A stretch of 41,960 nucleotides of DNA from JALYUS01 sp038231255 (GTDB taxonomy: Bacteria; Chloroflexota; Chloroflexia; Thermomicrobiales; JALYUS01). Positions 39,141 to 41,960 of the stretch are shown here, in pieces. The position numbers and the translations under genes are program-made. Location: the NCBI GenBank assembly GCA_038231255.1, contig JBBRLR010000031.1, positions 1 to 41,960 on the forward strand. The letters are read 5' to 3'. Under the pieces are notes generated by a model that ran no database searches, had not been told where the DNA came from, and worked only from the letters and a program-made list of their open reading frames with translations. How positions within the stretch are numbered: the first letter of the stretch is position 1; each line of letters opens with the position of its first letter.

Positions 39141-39393
39141 TGAAAAGGCAGGGGTCAGCGGGGGTTTGCGGATAATCAGCGCACCGGAAGCAGCCGCCCC
39201 TGCCGGGACGGTGCGGGGAGGCCGCCATCGCCCGACCCGTCGCGCAGTTCGCTTTGGGCGGACGCGGCAGGGATCGTGCGGTATGATCGAGATTGAGGTC
39301 GGTTGTGGGCGTGCGCCAGATACATGGTACATTCCTTCAAGACATGCAATGCCCAACACGGTGAGTATCGCACACGCGTCAAGGCACGGGAAG

Positions 39394-40257
39394 ATGGCGG
39401 ACAACATCCTCGTCGGTACCTGCAACTGGTCGGATCATCTTGGCTTCTACCCGTCGGGAGTAAAGCCCGGCAACCGCCTCGCTTATTACGCGCGCTTCTT
39501 CCCGATCGTCGAGGTGGACAGCACCTTCTACGCGCTACAAAGCGAGCGAAACTTCGCCAAATGGGCGGACGCGACGCCGGACAATTTCGCCTTCAATGTC
39601 AAGGCGTACAAAGCGCTAACGCTCCATGAGCGGGACGCGCAAGGGCAAACGGTAGCGCCGACGCGCGAGATCGTCGCGCGGTTCAGCGGCGCGATTGAAC
39701 CGCTGCGCGAGGCGGGCAAACTGCGCGCGCTCCATTTCCAATTCCCGCCGTGGTTCGTCGCGACGGATCGAAGCCGCACCTATCTGTCACAGGTGCGCGA
39801 GATGTTCCCGGATGACTTGCTGGCGATCGAGTTCCGCCACCGCTCGTGGCTGGCGCCGCAGGAGCGAGAGCGGACCTACGAGACGCTGCGCGACTTACGG
39901 ATGGCCTACACGATTGTGGACGAGCCGCAAGGTGAATCAAACAGCGTGCCACCGCTGGTAGCGGTGACGAACCCGGCACTAGCAATCGTCCGTTTCCACG
40001 GGCGCAATCAAGAGACATGGAACAAGCCGGGTTTGAAAGGCAGCCAGGAGCGATTCAATTATCGGTACTCTACTGACGAACTGCGCGGTTGGTTGCCAAA
40101 CGTGAATGAGGTCGCCTCGGAAGCGGCGACCGTTCACCTCCTCTTTAACAACAATGCGGGCAACTACGCCGTCGTCAACAGCCTCGAAATGCGCGACCTC
40201 CTCGGTCAACCGCACGAAACGCCCGAAGCGCCCGTCATCCAGCCACGACTGCTTTAA
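39394..40257 (+). CDS. DUF72 family protein (YecE-like)
   Basis: A 287-residue protein of the DUF72 TIM-barrel family. ILVGTCNWSDHLGFYPSG opens the domain (usual IxIGTSGWxYxxFYP). FFPIVEVDSTFYALQSERNFAKWADATPDNFAFNVKAYKALT, ALHFQFPPWF, AIEFRHRSW, AIVRFHGRN and VHLLFNNNAGNYAVVNSLEM follow, all conserved. The biochemical function of the family is unknown; the fold resembles UV-damage endonuclease-like barrels. ATG 39394 starts just before the domain; ATG 39349 would add 15 residues. It is followed 6 bp later by a palindromic repeat. Confidence 0.92.
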   Translation: MADNILVGTCNWSDHLGFYPSGVKPGNRLAYYARFFPIVEVDSTFYALQSERNFAKWADATPDNFAFNVKAYKALTLHERDAQGQTVAPTREIVARFSGAIEPLREAGKLRALHFQFPPWFVATDRSRTYLSQVREMFPDDLLAIEFRHRSWLAPQERERTYETLRDLRMAYTIVDEPQGESNSVPPLVAVTNPALAIVRFHGRNQETWNKPGLKGSQERFNYRYSTDELRGWLPNVNEVASEAATVHLLFNNNAGNYAVVNSLEMRDLLGQPHETPEAPVIQPRLL

Positions 40258-40263
40258 GAAATG

Positions 40264-40348
40264 GACCGCCAAGACGCTAAGGGCGCCAAGAAAACGCGAA
40301 GAAGAAGAAGAAACTGATCTTTCTTCCCTCCTTGGCGTCTTGGCGGTC
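40264..40348. repeat. GACCGCCAAGACGC-type inverted repeat
   Basis: GACCGCCAAGACGCTAAGG (40264-40282) and CCTTGGCGTCTTGGCGGTC (40330-40348) pair at 18 of 19 positions; GAAGAAGAAGAAG faces TTTCTTCC between them. It lies 6 bp after the DUF72 stop. The same consensus occurs in intergenic regions of several unrelated phyla. The remaining ~240 bp to the next start hold the promoter described at 40504-40541. Confidence 0.85.
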
Positions 40349-40503
40349 TAAAAGCGCTCTCAGAACAACCGGCGCACGGGACGTCGTGCAGCGGGTACTG
40401 TGCTGCCCCGCGCGGATCCCCCCTGCAACTTGTTCCATGTCCAATGGAGCAGGCGCATCCCGACGCGAAAAAACACAATCCGAGCCAACCACGCGAACAT
40501 ACT

Positions 40504-40541
40504 TCACCCCTTGCATAAGAAAACGGTACACTCGCGAGTGT
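40504..40541 (+). promoter_or_regulatory. Promoter with a perfect 14-bp operator-like palindrome
   Basis: TACACT (40527-40532) is a good -10 with a weak TTCACC 18 bases upstream. ACACTCGCGAGTGT (40528-40541) is a perfect palindrome covering the -10 and extending towards the start point, which is where a dimeric repressor would bind. The gene start is 50 bp downstream. Confidence 0.5.
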
Positions 40542-40591
40542 TAATGCGAGACACGTGCCACGACACGATGGCGGAAAGTAGGAGGGCTGGG

Positions 40592-41062
40592 GTGAGTTCA
40601 TCGTACGGGTACTGGTATATGGCGCTCGAAGAGGTCGCACGGACGCTCCAGCCGGATGATCCCACGGCGATCACGGAGACCAAAGCGATCCGTAAGGCGA
40701 CGCTCGCCCCCGATGAGGCGGTGGATGCCTACATCACGCTCGGCGATCACGAGGCCGTGACGCTCTGGCTGCTGACGAACTTCCGCCGCGTGGTGCGGCT
40801 CCAGTTCGCCGCCAACCGGGCGCACCACCGCTCGTTTCCGCTCTCGCGGATCACCTTTCTCGGCGGGGAAATCGAGGGCACGACTTCGCGGATGACCGAC
40901 GTCGCCGGTTTCGACGCCGTGCAGTTCCGATTCGTAATCCACGATGAAATGCCGATCGAGTTAACGCTGCCGGTCAGCACGCCGCACAGCGTCGCGGGGC
41001 GCGAGGAGATCGAGTTCGCGCAAAAGTTGCTCGGCGCGCTCTCTACGGAACCCGTGCGCTAG
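40592..41062 (+). CDS. Hypothetical protein
   Basis: I do not recognise this 156-residue protein. GTG 40592 has AGGAGG ten bases upstream, which decides the start; ATG 40569 would add 8 residues. It is soluble, with alternating strands and one helix: GDHEAVTLWLLTNFRRVVRLQF, then LSRITFLGGEIEGTTSR, then VQFRFVIHDEMPIELTLPV. The C-terminal EEIEFAQKLLGAL is probably a helix, so a small beta-barrel capped by a helix (PH-like) is conceivable. Trp and Tyr are frequent at the N-terminus (YGYWYMALEE). The last 4 bp overlap the convergent Lon-domain gene. A palindrome over its promoter suggests specific control. Confidence 0.7.
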   Translation: MSSSYGYWYMALEEVARTLQPDDPTAITETKAIRKATLAPDEAVDAYITLGDHEAVTLWLLTNFRRVVRLQFAANRAHHRSFPLSRITFLGGEIEGTTSRMTDVAGFDAVQFRFVIHDEMPIELTLPVSTPHSVAGREEIEFAQKLLGALSTEPVR

Positions 41063-41724
41063 TTCGGGTGGATCGCCGAGTCATTCTCCGGTTGGAATGT
41101 CTCGGTATGCGGCTCGCTGAGATAGCCGAGCAACCCGTGCTCGCGGCCGATCAGCCGAATGATCTCCCGCAGGCGTGCCGCCGTATCCGTTGCTTCGAGC
41201 AATCGCTGCTTCTCGATGGTGTTGATCGGCAGCGAGGCCGCGAGTTCGTATGCGGCGGCGGTCGGGTCGGCTGGGAGGTCGGCGGCGGTGAACGCTTCGT
41301 TGGTCAGCCGGGCGACGCGGCGACGAAATGCATTCCACTTTCGCGTCGCCTGGTCGCGCGCGTCGAATGCCTCGCTTACCGGCTCAGATAGCCATTCGAC
41401 GCGCGCGACGCAGTACTCCATCTCCCAATCGAGGCCAAGGATGCGGAATCGCTGATCGCCGGTCGTCACCAGGTTCATGCAGCCGTCCGGGAAGCGCGTC
41501 GCACCGCTGATATGTGCGGTGGTGCCGACGGGATACGTCGTGCACTGGCCGGTCGGACTGAGCGGCGCGCCCGCGAGCACGACACCGAAATCATGGTTCT
41601 CACGGAGGCACAAGGCGATCATCCGCTTGTAGCGCTCCTCGAAGACGTGGAGCGGCAACGTCATCCCCGGAAAAAGCACGAGGGAAAGCGGAAAGAGCGG
41701 CAGGGTTGTCGTGCTTGAAGTCAT
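41059..41724 (-). CDS. Lon substrate-binding (LON/PUA-like) domain protein
   Basis: A 221-residue stand-alone protein with the N-terminal domain of Lon protease but no AAA or protease part. LPLFPLSLVLFPGMTLPLHVFEERYKRMI is the diagnostic start, followed by FGVVLAG, VGTTAHISGATRFPDGCMNLVTTGDQRFRI and a helical C-terminal half (about 120-200) with LPINTIEKQRLLEATDTAARLREII. Such proteins occur widely in bacteria, with no established role; substrate recruitment is inferred from Lon. ATG 41724 is the start. The upstream 128 bp to the IS remnant hold no gene. Confidence 0.9.
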   Translation of the reverse strand: MTSSTTTLPLFPLSLVLFPGMTLPLHVFEERYKRMIALCLRENHDFGVVLAGAPLSPTGQCTTYPVGTTAHISGATRFPDGCMNLVTTGDQRFRILGLDWEMEYCVARVEWLSEPVSEAFDARDQATRKWNAFRRRVARLTNEAFTAADLPADPTAAAYELAASLPINTIEKQRLLEATDTAARLREIIRLIGREHGLLGYLSEPHTETFQPENDSAIHPN

Positions 41725-41852
41725 GTCCCTAATCCTTCACAAACGTGGCGACACTGCTGCCCATGTGGGCATGCCATCAGTTTAATCACCGCAGCATGAA
41801 TCGGCAACAGGGGAACCTCACCCCCCACTGCCCAGAGATACGGTATTGGTTG

Positions 41853-41960
41853 TCAAGCAGCAGCCAGCGCGGGATCGACGATTCGATAATTCGACTGATA
41901 CCGCTCTTGCTTTGTCACGAGCGCCCACGCCAGGTGCAACAGCTTGCGCGCCGCCGCACA
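41853..41960 (-). mobile_element. IS110-family transposase, C-terminal end, cut by the window edge
   Basis: The minus-strand frame from the window edge to TGA at 41853-41855 encodes 35 residues including AAARKLLHLAWALVTKQERY. This matches the C-terminal end of IS110-type (Transposase_20) transposases, where a basic helix KLLxxxWxxxxKxxxY follows the catalytic Ser domain. The rest lies outside. IS110 elements lack terminal inverted repeats, so the element's end cannot be fixed. Confidence 0.65.

Noticed and set aside
38221..39393. A very long in-frame extension of the DUF72 gene upstream of 39394
   Set aside because: It runs antisense to proS with Arg/His-rich low-quality protein; it is a GC-rich shadow frame. 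The DUF72 domain begins right after 39394.
39052..39393. T-box leader before proS
   Set aside because: No GGTGGNACC core and no antiterminator/terminator pair could be found on the minus strand.
41725..41852. Terminal inverted repeat of the IS element
   Set aside because: IS110-type elements lack such repeats and only one end is in the window, so no boundary can be stated.
1..41960. CRISPR array
   Set aside because: The repeats present are palindromic intergenic elements at scattered sites, without regular spacers.

Overview
The window reads as a chromosomal segment of a GC-rich bacterium, most likely a member of the Chloroflexota (Thermomicrobia-like). No rRNA is present, so this placement is inference. 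It rests on high GC with many GTG and TTG starts, T-box leaders outside the Firmicutes, a one-membrane-segment PhoR, a compact archaeal/eukaryotic-type prolyl-tRNA synthetase, and a secreted GH18-like protein with C-terminal repeats of a type common in this phylum. Almost everything is ordinary core or metabolic gene content. There is no CRISPR array, prophage or complete mobile element.

Layout. Positions 1-5.6 kb hold the 3' part of a mannonate-dehydratase-like enolase-superfamily gene, proC, uppP, an mgtC-like gene, and a minus-strand run of O-antigen-ligase-like, metallo-beta-lactamase-fold and DinB genes. Positions 5.7-11.1 kb hold argG under a T-box leader, a small low-GC patch (decayed integrase tail plus an AlbA_2/Schlafen-like gene), three tRNA genes (Arg-GCG, Ser-GCT, Ser-TGA) with promoter and terminator, and serS under a second T-box-type leader. 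Positions 11.1-18.5 kb hold an HNH nuclease gene, rseP, ispG, a GNAT gene, a TIM-barrel gene overlapping a family 2 glycosyltransferase, and an amidohydrolase. Positions 18.6-25.4 kb hold a complete minus-strand phosphate regulon, phoB-phoR-pstS-pstC-pstA-pstB-phoU, with PhoP-box-like 11-bp-phased hexamers before pstS and phoB. Positions 25.5-32.4 kb hold a PfkB kinase, a ctpA-type protease, a Gfo/Idh/MocA oxidoreductase, a YbaB-type protein, a HAD hydrolase and the GH18-like protein. Positions 32.4-36.8 kb hold aroQ-pepQ-efp-accB-xseA-xseB, a condensed version of a gene order known from Bacillus. Positions 36.8-42 kb hold a sugar-isomerase-like gene, proS, a DUF72 gene, an unknown gene, a Lon-substrate-binding-domain gene and the 3' end of an IS110-type transposase.

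The most interesting signals are regulatory and repetitive. (1) The argG leader carries full T-box landmarks and appears to present CGC, the codon read by the unusual tRNA-Arg(GCG) encoded 1.4 kb away. (2) Four hexamers in exact 11-bp phase precede pstS. (3) Several families of intergenic palindromes lie at gene ends, one of which supplies the C-terminus and stop codon of a glycosyltransferase. I found no convincing undescribed multi-gene system.
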